64,000 bases of DNA, taken from Scylla paramamosain (taxonomy: Eukaryota > Arthropoda > Malacostraca > Decapoda > Portunidae). The position numbers were made by a program, and so were the translations under genes. The notes beneath the pieces were generated by a model, which did not search any database, had not been told where the DNA came from, and saw nothing but the letters and a program-made list of their open reading frames with translations. Below, one piece after another: positions 1-12,028 of the stretch. How positions within the stretch are numbered: the stretch's first letter is position 1; the number at the start of each line of letters is the position of its first letter. Where the stretch lies: NCBI RefSeq assembly GCF_035594125.1, contig NC_087156.1, positions 13,288,806 to 13,352,805 of the forward strand, given 5' to 3'.

Positions 1-3000
1 ATTTGTTTTTTCTCTCTATAAAGTGTTATTTGTTGGTTTTAGCTTTTCGGTACTTAAGGAACTTAAAAACATGATTTTCGTAATGATCTTTTGTTATGCA
101 AACATAGGGTTCTTTACAAGTATTTAAGTGTTTTTATAGGCTACATGATCAAAAACACTCAAAATACATGTTTTTGGTAATGTTATTCTGTTTCTCCATA
201 AAGGGTGTTTTCCATGCGTTTTAGCGATTTGGTATGTAAGGAGTTAAAAAACACTTAAATGCAAGTTCTTCGTAAAAGTTGGTTTTATTCGCATGTAATG
301 TGATTGTTCTGGTTTTTACAGCTTTGTTGCATATCACGCTCAAAAAGACTAAAAAGACACTTTTTTGGTAATGTCATTTTTTTTTCCCATATGAAGGTAG
401 TTTCGCATGTAATTTGGCATTTTCGTAACTAAGAATGTGAGAAACACTCAAAATACACAATTTGGTAACGTAGTTCTGTTTATCGATTAAAAGTGTTATT
501 CATGCATTTATTCATTTGGTACTCGTATGTAAGAAATTTCTCTATATACACGAGTTTTTGCGTTTATTGCCTTGTGGTTCTTTTAAAACTATAAAACACT
601 AATTATACACGTTTCTCGTAATGTCCTTTTGTTTCCTAATATAGAGTGCTTTACATCCATTTTTGCATTTTTTTGTAACAAGCTCAAAAACACTTAAAAT
701 ATATCTTTTTGGTAATGTTATTCTATTTCTTCATATAGGTTGGTTTGCATCCGCTTTAGCGTTTTTCTACGTAAAACACTGAAAAGACACGTTTTCAGTA
801 ACTTTGTTTTGGATTCACATATTGACTGACTTCTATATTATTTATCGTTTTGATGCCTAACATGCTGAAAAACACTGAAAAGACAGATCTCTGGTAAAGT
901 CATTTAACTTCCCTATATAGGTGGCTTTGCATGCACTTTAGGGTTTGGTACATAACAATCCGAAAAAAAAGCTATAGTTAACTTTTTTGGTAATATTCTT
1001 TTTTCCACATAAATTCCCTGAAATTTGGCAGAATTTTGGCATCTCGGTACCCATAAGGATAAATAACAAAAAAAAAAAAACAATCCCTTTTTTTTTTATT
1101 TATTATTTTTTTTCTAAATAAAGACTGTTATTTGTGGGTTTTAGCTTTTAGGTACTGAAGGAACTTAAAAAACACTCATAATACACGTTTCTCGTAATGT
1201 CCTTTCATTTCCCAAACATAAGGTACTTTGCATGTATTTAAGCGTTTTTATAGATAACATGATCAAAAACACAAAAATAATATTATTCTGTTTCTCCATA
1301 AAATGTGTTTTGCATGCGTTTTAGCGTTTTCGTATATAAGGAGCTCAAAAACACTTAAAGGCAAGTTCTTGGTAAAATTTGGTTTTATTCCCATGTAATG
1401 TTATTGCCCTTCCTTTTAGTGCTTTATTGCGTAACACGCTCAAAAACACTCAAAAGACATGCAAGGCCTTGCATATGAGGAAATTAAAGAACTTACCAGA
1501 AATCTGTCTTTTGAGTGTTTTTTCAGCATGTTAGGCACCAAAATGATAAATAATAAGGAACTCACTCTATGTGGGAATCCAAAAGAAAATTACTGAAAAC
1601 GTGTCTTCTCAGTGTTTTACGTAGAAAAACGCTAAAACTGATGTAAACCAACCAATATCAAGAAGCAGAAAAACATTATCAAAAATGTATATTTTGAGTG
1701 TTTTTGAGCTTGTTACCTACAAAAAAAAAAACGCAAAAATTGATACAAAGCACTCTATATTGGGAAACAAAGGGACATTGCAAGAAAACTGTATAATGAA
1801 TGTTTTATAGTTCAAAAAAACCACAAGGCAAAAAACGGAAAAACTCGTGTATATGGAAAAGTTTCTTAGATATCAAAATGCTGAAACTTCGTAAAAGTTG
1901 GTTTTATTCCCATGTAATGTGATTGCCATGCTTTTTTAGTGCTTTATTGCCTAACACGCTCAAAAACACTCAGACACTTTTCTGGTAATGTCATTTTTTT
2001 CCCACATAAAGCTAGTTTCGCATGGAATTTGGGATTTTGGTAAATAAGAATGTAAAAAAACACTCAAAGTACACGCATTTAGTAAGGTTGCTCTGTTTCT
2101 TGATTAAGAGTGTTATTCATGAGTTTCAGCATTTTGGTGTCTTAGAAACTTCTCCACACAGACGAGTTTTTGCGTTTTTTGCCTTGTGATTCTGGTGAAA
2201 CTATAAAATACTCATTATACACGTTTGTCGTTATGTCCTTTTTTTCCCTAATATACAGTGCTTTGCATCCATTTTTGCGTTTTTTTTTTTTTATGTAACA
2301 AGCTCAAAAACACACAAAATATACTTTACTGGTAATGTTATTCTATTTTTTTCTCATATTGGTTGGTTTGCATCCGTTTTAGCGTTTTTCTACGTAAATC
2401 TTTTAAAAGACACATTTTCAGTAATTTTGTTTTGGATTTCCATATAGAGTGACTTTCATATTATCTATCGTTTTTGTGGTTAACATGCGGAAAAACACTC
2501 AAAAGACAGGTTTCTTGTAAAGTCGTTAAATTTCCCCAAATAGGTGGCTTTGCATACACTTTATGGTTTAGTACATAACTCCGAAAAAAGATAAAATTAA
2601 CTTTTTCGATAATGTTCTTTTTTTCCACATAATTTCCCTGATTTTTGGCAGAATTTTGGCATCTTGGTACCTATGAACATCAATAACAAAAAAATAAAAA
2701 TGCCATTTTTTTTATTTTTTTTTCTCTATAAAGAGTGTTATTTGTAGGTTTTAACGTTTTGATACTTAAGGAACTTAAAAACATTCATAATACACATTTC
2801 TCGTAATGTCCTTTCGTTTCCCAAATATAGGGATCTTTGCATGTATTTAAGCGTTTTTATAGGTAACATGATAAAAAAAAAAACACTCAAAAACACGTGT
2901 TTTTGGTAATGTTATTCTGTTTATCCATAAAGGAGTGTTTTGCATGCATTTTAGCGATTTGATATGTAAGGAGCTGAAAAACACTTCAAGGCAAGTTCTT

Positions 3001-3195
3001 GGTAAAAGTTGGTTTTATTCCAATGTAATATGATTGCCCTGCTTTTTAGTGCTTTATTGCCTAACTCGCTCAAAAACGCTCAAAAGACACTTCTGGTAAT
3101 GTAATTTTTTTCCCACATTAGTTTCGCATGCTATTTGGGGTTTTGCTAACTAAGAATGTGAAAAAACACTCAAAATACACGAATTTGGTAATGTT
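1..3195 (-). repeat. HOR satellite block 1 (11-monomer, ~1.1-kb unit)
   Basis: Tandem monomers of about 100 bp run in reverse orientation (cgtttctcgtaatgtccttt, gcatgcgttttagcgtttt recur). The same special monomers return in fixed order: one with a T-tract/A-tract followed by 'gagtgttatttgtgggtttt', near 20, 1130 and 2740, and one containing 'gagtttttgcgttttttgcc'. Spacing is about 1.1 and 1.6 kb; the longer interval contains the 1464-1888 inversion. No gene is seen. The block is cut off at 3195 in mid-monomer and continues beyond the left window edge. Confidence 0.85.
1464..1888 (+). repeat. Micro-inverted HOR segment (copy 1)
   Basis: Monomers flip from reverse to forward orientation at about 1466, inside the perfect palindrome ATGCAAGGCCTTGCAT (1459-1474), and flip back at 1888/1889 (ctgaaact then tcgtaaaagttgg). 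The segment holds the HOR monomers normally lying between the AAACGATAAATAA-type and the AAAATGCTGAAAC-type monomers. The same inversion is found at 34855-35277 and, with a different left border, at 45061-45508. Confidence 0.8.
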
Positions 3196-3202
3196 GTATG
3201 GA
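3190..3202. other. Deletion junction in inverted-repeat arm A
   Basis: HOR sequence ending 'ggtaatgttgt' is joined mid-monomer to 'atggaaaacactctatatgg' of the divergent array. In the partner arm these two sequences lie 2.3 kb apart (33539 and 31236), each in unbroken monomer context, so a deletion in arm A is the simpler reading. Confidence 0.7.
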
Positions 3203-4337
3203 AAACACTCTATATGGAAAAAGAAAATACTACCCAACTTCGGGAAACGAAAAGATATTAACAGAAAAGTGTATTATTATTGTTGTTTTTTTTAAGCTTC
3301 TTTTTACCAAAATCCTAAAATACATGAACAGCAGTCAATATCGAGAAACACAACATTACCAAAAATGTTTATTATGAGATTTCTTTTCCTGATGTTAAAT
3401 ATTAAAACTCCAAAATACATACAAAGTACATTATATGAAGAAACAGAAGAATATTACCAAAAAACAAAAAAAATATTACCAAAAAACATGTATTCTTTTT
3501 AAGGTTGTCAGGTACCAAAACGCCAAACTGCATGCAAAAGAATCTGTATTGAAAAAGAAAAGAACTTTACCGAAAACTCTTATGAATGTTTTTTTTACTC
3601 ATTTTCCTACGTACAAAAACTCTAAAACGCATGCAAAACGTCTTTATTGACAAATAACTTGTGTTTTGAGTGTTTTTTCAGCTTATTAGGTACCAAAACG
3701 ACAAAATACATGCAAAACATCCTACTTTGTGTAATGAAACGACATTACCTGAAACACCCTATTTGAGTTTTTTTTTTTTTTTTTTTTTTTTTTTGCATAT
3801 TGGACACCAAAAGGGTAAAAAGAATATAAAACTTATATTACCGGAAAAGAAAAGAAACCAACTTTATCAAAAACGTGTCTTTTGAGTGTTTTGAGCTTAT
3901 TACGTACCAAATCGCTAAAACGCTCAAAAACTCAATGGGAAAACTGAACATCATTACCAAAAACTGGTATTTTGAGTGTTTTTGAACTTGTTAGGTACTA
4001 AAATGCCAAAATGCATGTAAATTAAATGATATTTGGAAATGAAAAGATATTATTATTTTTGTGCTTGTTACTTAACAAAACACTAAAGTGCATGCAAAGA
4101 ACCGTATTTGAGACAATCAAACAACATTATAAAAAAAACTTCTTTTGTGTGTTTTCTGCTTCTTATGTACCAAAACGTTACAACGAGTGGAAAACACCAC
4201 TTATGGAAAAACAGAACAATATTAACAAAATCATGAATTTTTTTTATTTTTTCCACAAAGTTAAGAAGCAAAACCCGAAAATGCATGCAAATCACCTTAT
4301 TTGGGGTAAGGAAATAACATTACCAGAAACGTGCTTT

Positions 4338-4362
4338 TTATTATTATTATTATTATTATTAT
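4338..4362 (+). repeat. (TTA)n microsatellite
   Basis: About eight TTA units stand in place of the usual monomer sequence after 'accagaaacgtgc'. The partner in arm B (about 30086-30100, ATAATAATAATA) is shorter, so the tract changed length after the duplication. Confidence 0.95.
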
Positions 4363-6358
4363 ATGAGGCATCAAATGCTAAAAAAAAAAAAAAAAATCGT
4401 GGAAAACACTCTATATGGAAAAATAAAAATGCTTGATTAAAAACGTGTCATTTGACTGCTTCTTACGCACCAAACTGCTAAAACGCATCCAAAACACCGT
4501 TTATAGAGAAACAAAAACATCAGCAAAAAATATTTCTTTTGAGTGTTTTTGAGCTTGTTAGGTACCAAAACACCAAAATGCATGCAAATTACCAGATATT
4601 GGGAAAAGAAACGATTTTAACAGAAATGTTATGTCTTTTCAACTTCTTATGCAATAAAATGCTAAAATACATGAATAACACTCTATATGGAGAAACGGAG
4701 TAACATTATGAAAAACTTGTATTTTGATGGTTTTTCCACATATTAGATACTAAAACTCGAAAATGCATTCAAAGAACCATATATAAAGAAGCAGAACAAC
4801 ATTACCTATGTTGTAATGTACTATGTAATGTACGTGTACTATGAGTGTTTTTCCTCATGTTAGGTACGAAAACGCCAAAATACATACATGAAGAAACTCT
4901 ACGTGAAGAAAAAAATGAACAACATTAACCAAAAAACGTGTATTAAAAGTTTTTTGAGCTTGTTAGGTACAAAAAGCGCCAAAGTGCATGCAAAATATGT
5001 TTTATGGGAAAAGAAAAGAACATTACTAAAACTTGTCTGTTGAGTGTTTTATGACTTCTTGCGTACCAAATCGCTATAAGGCATGCAAAGCGCTTTTTTT
5101 TTTTTTTTTGGTAGAGAAATAGAGCATTACCAAAAATGTGTATTTTGAGTATTATCCAGCTTTTTAGGTACTAAAACGCCAAAATGCACGTAAAGCACTC
5201 TATTTGGGGTAACGAAATGACATTACAGGAAATCTGAGTATTTTCTAGCTTATTTTTACCAAAACGCTAAAGTGGATGCAAATCATTCTATTTTGGGAAA
5301 ATAAACAATATTGTAAAAAAACGTATCGTTTGAGTGTTTTTCTTCTTACGTATCAAAACGCTAAAATGCATGCAAAACATCCTTTATGGAGAAACAGAAC
5401 AAAATTACCAAACTTGTGTTATAAGTGTTTTACAGCTAGTTAGCAAAACTCCAAAATGCATGCAAAGCAACTTATTTGGGTTAAGGAAACGACACCACCA
5501 GAAACATGTTACATGCGTGTTTTTGAGCATATTAGGCAACAAACGATAAAGAGCATGGAAAACTATCTATATTTGAAAACAAAACATTATGAAAAACGTG
5601 TCTTTGAGTGCTTTTTTTTTTTAGTTTCTTACGTACGAAAACGCTAAATCGCGTCCAAAACACCTTTTATTGGGAAAAAAAACCAGCAAAAATTTGTTTT
5701 TATTCATTTTTTTTAGCTTAGTTAACAAAACGCCAAAAATGCAAGCAAAGGAACCTATATGGGGAAACGAAACGATATTAACAGAAATGTGTATTAGGAA
5801 TTTTTTTTTCGGATTTTTAGGTGAGAAAAGGCTAGGACAAGTTTATGGCATTCTATATGGATAAACAAAACAACATAAAAAAAAAAAACGTGTATATTGA
5901 ATGTACTTAAAGGCCAAATTCCATGCACGACACATTTAATGGTAAAAGAAAACAACGTTACAAAAAACGTGTCTTTTCAATTTTTTTTCTTTTCTTTTTT
6001 TTAAGCTTGTTTGGTACCAAATCACCGGTGTATGCAAAAATTCCCTTTATAGGAGAAGAAAACACAATACTAAAAAAAAAGTATCTTTTCTTTGTTTTTT
6101 TTTCAGCATATTACATATTAAAACGTTAAAACGCATGCAAAACGCCCTTCATGGAGAAATAGAACAGCATTGCCAAAAACGTGTGTTTTGTATTTTTTTT
6201 TAAGATTGTTAGGTACTAAAACGCAAAAAATGCATGCAAAGCATTCTATTTAACGGTAATGAAACGATATAACAAGGAACGTGTCATCTGGGTGTTTTGA
6301 ACATATTATGCACCAAAAAACTAAAAAGCACGGAAAGCACGCGAAAACAAAACATCAT

Positions 6359-6697
<339 letters not shown>

Positions 6698-8924
6698 TTT
6701 TAGTGTTTTCAGCTTCATATGTACTAAAACGTTAATGCACGTTTCGTTTCCTTTCCACATATAGTATGGTTTGGATGCACTGAAAATACATGTTTTTGGA
6801 AATGGTGTTCGGTTTTTCCACATAGCAGGTATTCACACGTTTTAGCGTTTTGGTACCAAAGAAACTCAAAACATACATAATATACGTTTCTCATAAATTC
6901 CTTTCTTTTCTGAATATGGGGTGATTTTCAAACATTTTAGCGTTTTGGTACAAAATGTGAAAAAAACACTCAAAAAGCACATTTTTGGTAATTTTGTTAT
7001 CTTTCATCCTTTTTAGCGTTTTGGTATCTAAAAAGCTCTAAAACTCTCATAATACATGGTTCTTGTAATGTTTATTTTTTTTCGTTTCCTAATAGTGCTT
7101 TCCATGCATTTTATTTTTTTTTTCTACGTAACAGGCTCAAAAACATTCAAAATACATTTTTTTTTCTATTTCTCTGTCAAGCGTGTTTTCCATGTGTTTT
7201 AGGGTCTTAGTAGGTAAGTAGCTCAAAAACACTCAAAAGTTACATGGTTTAATTTCCTATATAGTGAGCTTTCGATGCTTTTTCGCGTTTTCGTGACAAG
7301 CATGGCTATAAACATTCAAAAGACATGCTACTGGAAATGTCGTTTCGTTGCCCAGTACATGGTGCTTCACATACTTTTAGCGTTTTAGTACATAACATTG
7401 TGAAAAAAAAATAAAAAATAAAAACACACTTTTTTGGTAATTTTGATCTTTTTATTCATATAGAGTGCTATTCGTATTTAGGTACCTAAGAAGCTCTAAA
7501 GCACTCAAATTACTCGTTTCTCGTAATATCTCTTCGGTTCATTATATAGGATACTTTGCATCCATTTTGACGTTTTTCTATGTAACAAGCTCAAAACTCT
7601 AAACACACGTTTTTTTTAATAAAGTTGTTCTGTTCCCCATAAAGGGTATTTTACATGTGTTTTAGCGTTTTGGTACATAACTAGCTCAAAAACACTGAAA
7701 ATACACGTTTTTGGTCAAGTCATTTTGTTTTTCCATATTTGGTGCTTTGCATTCTTTTAGTCTTTTGGTGCTCAACACGTTCATAAACACTGAAAAGATA
7801 CGTTCCTTTAACAATGTTAAAAACGCTTAAAAACATGTTTTTGATAATGTTGTTCTGTTTCTCTATGAAGAGTGCTATTCACAAGTATTAGCGTTTTGGT
7901 ACCTAAGAAACTAAGAAAACAAAACAAAAAAAAAACAATGCACATTTCTCAAAACATACTTTCTTTTTTCCATATATGGTGCTTTGCAATCATTTTGCCG
8001 TTTTTTTTTTTTAGATAACAAGCTAAAAAGACTCAAATTTCACGTTATTGTGTTTCTCCACAAATTTTGTATGCGTTTTAACGTTTTGGTACGTAAGAAG
8101 CTCAAAAACACTCAAAAGACACTTTCTTGGTGATGTTTTTATTCCCATATAGGGTTATTCCCCTGCTATCTGGCGGTTTAGTGCCTGCCACTCTCAAAAA
8201 CATTCAAAACACATCTTTTCTCGTAATGTCCTTTCGTCTCCGCACATAGGAGCCTTTGTTCCTATAATAATACACGTGTCTCTTAATGTCCTTTTCTTTC
8301 TCCATATAGAGTGCTTTCTATGCATTCTGGCGTTTTTTGTAAGAAATTATTTTTTTTTTTTTTTGTAATGTTATTCTTTTCTCTATAAAGGGTGTTTTAC
8401 ATGCGTTTTTAGGATTTTGAAAATATTCAAAAGACACGTTTTTGGTGATGTTTTGTATTCCCATATCCGGTGTTTTGAATGCTATTTAGCGTTTTGTTGC
8501 TTAAGACGCTGAAAATCACGCAAAAGACGTTTCTGGAATTATAGTTTCATTTCCCTATATAGGGAATTTTGCATCTATTTTGGCGTTTTGGTACCTAACA
8601 CTGTAAAGAATATTTTAATTACACGTTTTTGGTAATGTAATTTTTCTCCATACAACGCTATTTATGGGAATTATCGTTTTGGTACCTAAGAAGCTCTAAA
8701 ACACTTATAATACACGTTTTTCGTAATGTCCTTTGGTTTCGCCATATAGGGTGCTATGCATGCATTTTTTAGTGTTTCGTTACATAACATGGTGAAAAAA
8801 CCTCAAAACCCACGTTTTTGGTAATGTTATTATGTTTCTCCATTAAGAGTGCTATTCAGTTGATTTAATGTTTTGTACTTTAAGAAACTCAGACACTCAT
8901 AATACACGTTTCTCGTAATTTTCT

Positions 8925-8948
8925 TTCGTAATTTCGTAATTTCGTAAT
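8925..8948 (+). repeat. TTCGTAAT x3 minisatellite
   Basis: Three exact 8-bp units lie 17 bp to the right of the end of inverted-repeat arm A (8908). They look like slippage of the monomer's own 'tctcgtaat' motif. Confidence 0.9.
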
Positions 8949-9478
8949 TTCCTTTCCTTTTCGTTTCCCCTTTGCATGTTTTTTGGTGTTTTTGTATGTA
9001 ACAAGCTCAAAACACTCAAAATACACGTTTTTGGTGATGTTATTCTGTTCCTCCATAAAAGGTGTTTTGGATGTGTTTTAGCATTTTGGAACGTTAGAAG
9101 CAAACGCTTAAAAGACACGTTTTTGGTGATGTTATGTTGTATTCTCATATAGGATACTTTTCATGCTAATTAGGATGTGTTGAAAAAATACAAAAGACAT
9201 TTTTCTTGTCATGTCGTTTCATTTACCCCTGTAGAGGAATTTGCAAGCACTTTGGCATTTTATAATCTAACAATGTGAAAAACACACAAATTACACGTTT
9301 TTTTCGTAATTATGTACTGTTTCTCCAAACAGTGTGCTACTCATGCGTTTTAGCGTTTTCGAGCCAAAGAAGCGCAAAATCACTCATAATACACGTTTCT
9401 CGTAATATCTTTTCGTTTCCCCATATAGGATGCTTTTGCATGCATTTTGTCGTTTCGGTAACTGAGATGGTTAAAAAT

Positions 9479-9517
9479 ACACACACACACACACACACAC
9501 ACATACACACACACGCA

Positions 9518-9613
<96 letters not shown>

Positions 9614-9616
9614 TAT
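9479..9616 (+). repeat. Compound (AC)n-(A)n-(AT)n microsatellite
   Basis: AC repeats run from 9479 to 9582 with a few interruptions (acatac, acgcagac), followed by about 15 A and then (AT)n to about 9616. The flanks are normal monomer: 'ttaaaaatac' on the left corresponds to the monomer's 'caaaatacacg', and 'tttctccattaagagtg' resumes on the right. Confidence 0.97.
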
Positions 9617-9873
9617 TTTTCTCCATTAAGAGTGCTGTTCACGCTTTGTAGCGTTTTGGTACCAAAGAAACTCAAAAACACTCATAATACGTGTTTTTGT
9701 AATGTCGTTTTGCTTCATCATATAGGGTGCTTTGGATGCTTTTTGGTCTTTTTGTACGTAAGAAGCTGAAAAACACTAGAAATAGCCGTTTTTTTTTGTT
9801 TTACTTTTTTTTTTATTTATGAAATACACGTTACTTTCTGATGATTGTTTTGCACGCATTTTAACGTTTTGGT

Positions 9874-10374
9874 ATACACAGAACATTACTAAAAACGTAT
9901 ATTTTGAGTGTTTTTCACAATTTTATGTACCAAAACGTCAAAATGCCTCCAGAGCACCATCTATGGAAAAATTAAACGACATTTCCAGAAACATGTCTTT
10001 TGAGTGTTGATGAACGTGGTAGGTACCAAAGTTATAAAAAGCATGGAAAGAACAAGACAACCAAAAATTTATCTTTTGGGTACTTTTAGCTACTTACGTA
10101 CCATAACGCTGAGATGTATGCAAAACACCCTTTATTACCATAAACAATTTTTTTTCTTTTTACATATAAAAAGAAACATAAATGCATGCAAAATACTTTG
10201 CAAGGGGAAACGAAAAGACATTAGAAGAAACTTTTATTATGAGTGTTTTTTTTTATTTCTAAGGTACCAAGACCTATTTGACACATTGAAGAGCACTCAA
10301 TATGAAGAAAAGAACAAGATTACAAAAATGTGCTTTTTGAGTGTTTTTCACATTGTTAGGTAAGAAAACACTCT
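9874..10374 (+). repeat. Short forward block of divergent satellite
   Basis: Orientation flips to forward near 9873 ('gaacattactaaaaacgtat') and back near 10375, where HOR monomer 'tctataaagagtgttatttg' starts. It contains about five monomers and no gene. Confidence 0.75.
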
Positions 10375-10961
10375 ATAAAGAGTGTTATTTGTGGGTTTTA
10401 GCTTTTTCATACATAACGAACTTAAAAAAAAAACTCATAATACACGTTTCTCGTAACATCCTTTCATTTTCCAAACATAGGGTTCTTTGCATGTATTTAG
10501 GCGTTTTTATAGGTAACATGATCAAAAACACTCAAAATACATGTTTCTGGTAATGTTATTCTGTTTCTCCATAAAGGGTGTTTTGCATGCGTTTTAGCGT
10601 TTTGGTATGTAAGAAGCTCAAAAACACGTAAAGGCTGGTTCTTGGTAAAAGTTGGTTTTATTCCCATATAATGTGATTGCCCTCCTTTTTAGTGCTTTAT
10701 TGCCTATCACGCTCAAAAACACTCAAAAGACACTTTTCTGGTAATGTCATTTTTTTCCCACATAAAGCTAATTTCGCATGCAATTTTTGGTTTTGGTAAC
10801 TAAGAATGTGAAAAGCACTCAAAATACATGCATTTGGTAAGGTTGTTCTGTATTCTCAATTAAGAGTGTTATTTCTGAGTTTCAGCATTTTGGTATCTAA
10901 GAAACTTCTCCATATACACCGAGTTTTTGCGATTTTTGCCTTGTGGCTGTTGTGAAACTAT

Positions 10962-10965
10962 AAAA
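10962..10965 (+). repeat. Target-site duplication AAAA, left copy
   Basis: 'ctataaaa' precedes the LINE, and 'aaaacactcattatac' follows it at 15151-15154. Unoccupied HOR copies (about 16267 and 18450) read 'ctataaaacactcattatac' with AAAA once, supporting a 4-bp duplication on insertion. Confidence 0.65.
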
Positions 10966-11037
10966 GTCAGGGTTCCTAGAGAGCGGACGTGTTTAGTGAG
11001 CAGTGACCTGACGCTAATATAGCTGGCTAGTGTAGAC

Positions 11038-11955
11038 ATGGCGCCTTGTGTTGCTGAGTCGTCTGGTTGTGTTAGTTCTCCTGTTCTCGAGGCCTTCGTT
11101 GCGAAGGTGTCAGAGGTGGAGACTGAGTTCAATCGAAGGATCTCGGAGGTGCAGGCTGAGTTTCGTGAGAGGATCTCAGACCTGCAGGCTGAGTTCTATG
11201 AGAGGATCTCAGCACCTGTGGGAGGGTCGTGCCCCACCGTCTCCTTACCTGGTAAGGCGACGGAGGAGCAGTGGTCGGTTGTGTGCAGGGGAGCCAAGAG
11301 GGTGAAGGTCCTCAGGGCACCTTGCGTGGAGACGAAGAATCCCTTCAATGTGCTGGAGGAAGGGAAGGAGAAGGAGGTGGACAGGGCGGGAGGAGGCAAG
11401 AAGGAGGGGGCAGATGCAGTTACCCTGCCCCAAGGTAGAGTGCTTGTGTTTGGTGATAGTCAGGTTAGGCACTTAGATAGTGCGTTCTGTGCTAGGGATA
11501 GGAAGCGTAGGTCGAGGGTGTGTTTGCCGGGGGCCGAGATAGGGAAGGTAGCTGATAGGCTAGACACGTGCTTGGAAAAGGATGGGACCAAGCACATTGT
11601 TTTTCTCAGTGCGGGAGGGAATGACCTTGGTAAGGTCAGGAGTGAGGAGCTTATCAGGAGGTTTCGACAGGCTTTGGACAGGATTAGGGACAAGGGTGGG
11701 ATCCCCGTGGTATGTGGTGTCTTGCCGAGGAGGGGAGTTGGTGCTGAGTGGCTGTCCAGGGCTATTACAGTGAATCGCAGGCTCGCGAATCATTGTAGGA
11801 GTAATGGATGGACGTTCATCGACAACTGGGACCTTTTCTATGGCAGGGACGCCTTGTACGCCAGGGATGGAGTGCATTTGTCACGCCAGGGTGTTCGTGT
11901 TTTGGCCGAAACACTCGAGCGGGAGGTAACTGCACTCCAGCACTTTTTTCGTTAG
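11038..11955 (+). CDS. LINE ORF1 protein: coiled coil plus SGNH-hydrolase (esterase) domain
   Basis: A 305-residue open frame with no internal stop. Residues about 25-57 are three 11-residue repeats of the form S-E/D-V/L-x-x-E-F-x-x-R-I, encoded by three 33-bp tandem units and probably forming a coiled coil for self-association. A basic, Glu-rich linker follows. Residues about 135-300 show the SGNH blocks: FGDSQVRH (block I Ser), LPGAEI (block II Gly), SAGGNDLG (block III Asn) and RDGVHLS (block V Asp-x-x-His), so all four catalytic positions are kept. In CR1/L2 elements such ORF1 proteins bind the element RNA and may act on membranes or lipids; the esterase role in transposition is not settled. 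ORF2 starts 73 bp downstream. The ATG at 11038 is the first in frame after the short leader. Identification as a LINE ORF1 is firm. Confidence 0.88.
   Translation: MAPCVAESSGCVSSPVLEAFVAKVSEVETEFNRRISEVQAEFRERISDLQAEFYERISAPVGGSCPTVSLPGKATEEQWSVVCRGAKRVKVLRAPCVETKNPFNVLEEGKEKEVDRAGGGKKEGADAVTLPQGRVLVFGDSQVRHLDSAFCARDRKRRSRVCLPGAEIGKVADRLDTCLEKDGTKHIVFLSAGGNDLGKVRSEELIRRFRQALDRIRDKGGIPVVCGVLPRRGVGAEWLSRAITVNRRLANHCRSNGWTFIDNWDLFYGRDALYARDGVHLSRQGVRVLAETLEREVTALQHFFR
11110..11208 (+). repeat. 33-bp minisatellite encoding an 11-residue repeat in ORF1
   Basis: Three in-frame 33-bp units lie at 11110-11142, 11143-11175 and 11176-11208, each starting TC(A/G)GA and ending A(A/G)GGATC. They translate to three hendecads, suggesting the coiled coil grew by tandem duplication. 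Confidence 0.9.
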
Positions 11956-12028
11956 TCGGGAGGGAAGAAGGGGTAGTGAGAAGGCGAGGGGCAAAATAGT
12001 TAAATCTAGAAAGGTAGCTAGCTCAGGG

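Larger units (their letters stand above)
6739..9873 (-). repeat. Divergent satellite monomers, reverse, five-monomer cycle
   Basis: Reverse-orientation monomers. Between about 8640 and 9440 five types follow in order. Read on the minus strand these are: a (cttaggtaccaaaacgctaa, then gaatagcact), b (ttccagaaac tail), c (lost-GTACC 'ttaggcac' with 'gcatggaaagc'), d (cttacgtacc, 'gcatgcaaaacaccc', 'ggagaaacagaata') and e ('gacattacgagaaacg' tail), then a again. No gene is seen. The left part is inside inverted-repeat arm A. Confidence 0.8.

Noticed and set aside
1..3195. CRISPR array
   Set aside because: Repeats are ~100-bp degenerate satellite monomers directly abutting, with no short conserved repeat alternating with unique spacers, and the context is eukaryotic.
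5334..5549. A 71-codon frame apparently conserved with 29056-29271
   Set aside because: The identity comes from the recent inverted duplication of the whole region, and non-coding neighbours are equally conserved.
3435..6129. Many 60-140-codon open frames across satellite DNA
   Set aside because: They read monomer motifs over and over (a YxC/VxECF-like pattern), occur on both strands, have no protein-family features and follow the repeat, not any codon bias.
9275..9769. Frames with Thr-His or Cys-Val repeats over (AC)n
   Set aside because: Same artefact, from the AC microsatellite.
11048..11877. Other open frames overlapping LINE ORF1 on both strands
   Set aside because: Shadows of ORF1 in G+C-richer sequence, without motifs.
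11038..11955. Host GDSL/SGNH esterase gene
   Set aside because: It sits between the 5' end and ORF2 of a LINE with matching composition, inside the bounds defined by the empty satellite site; ORF1 esterases are known in CR1/L2 elements.
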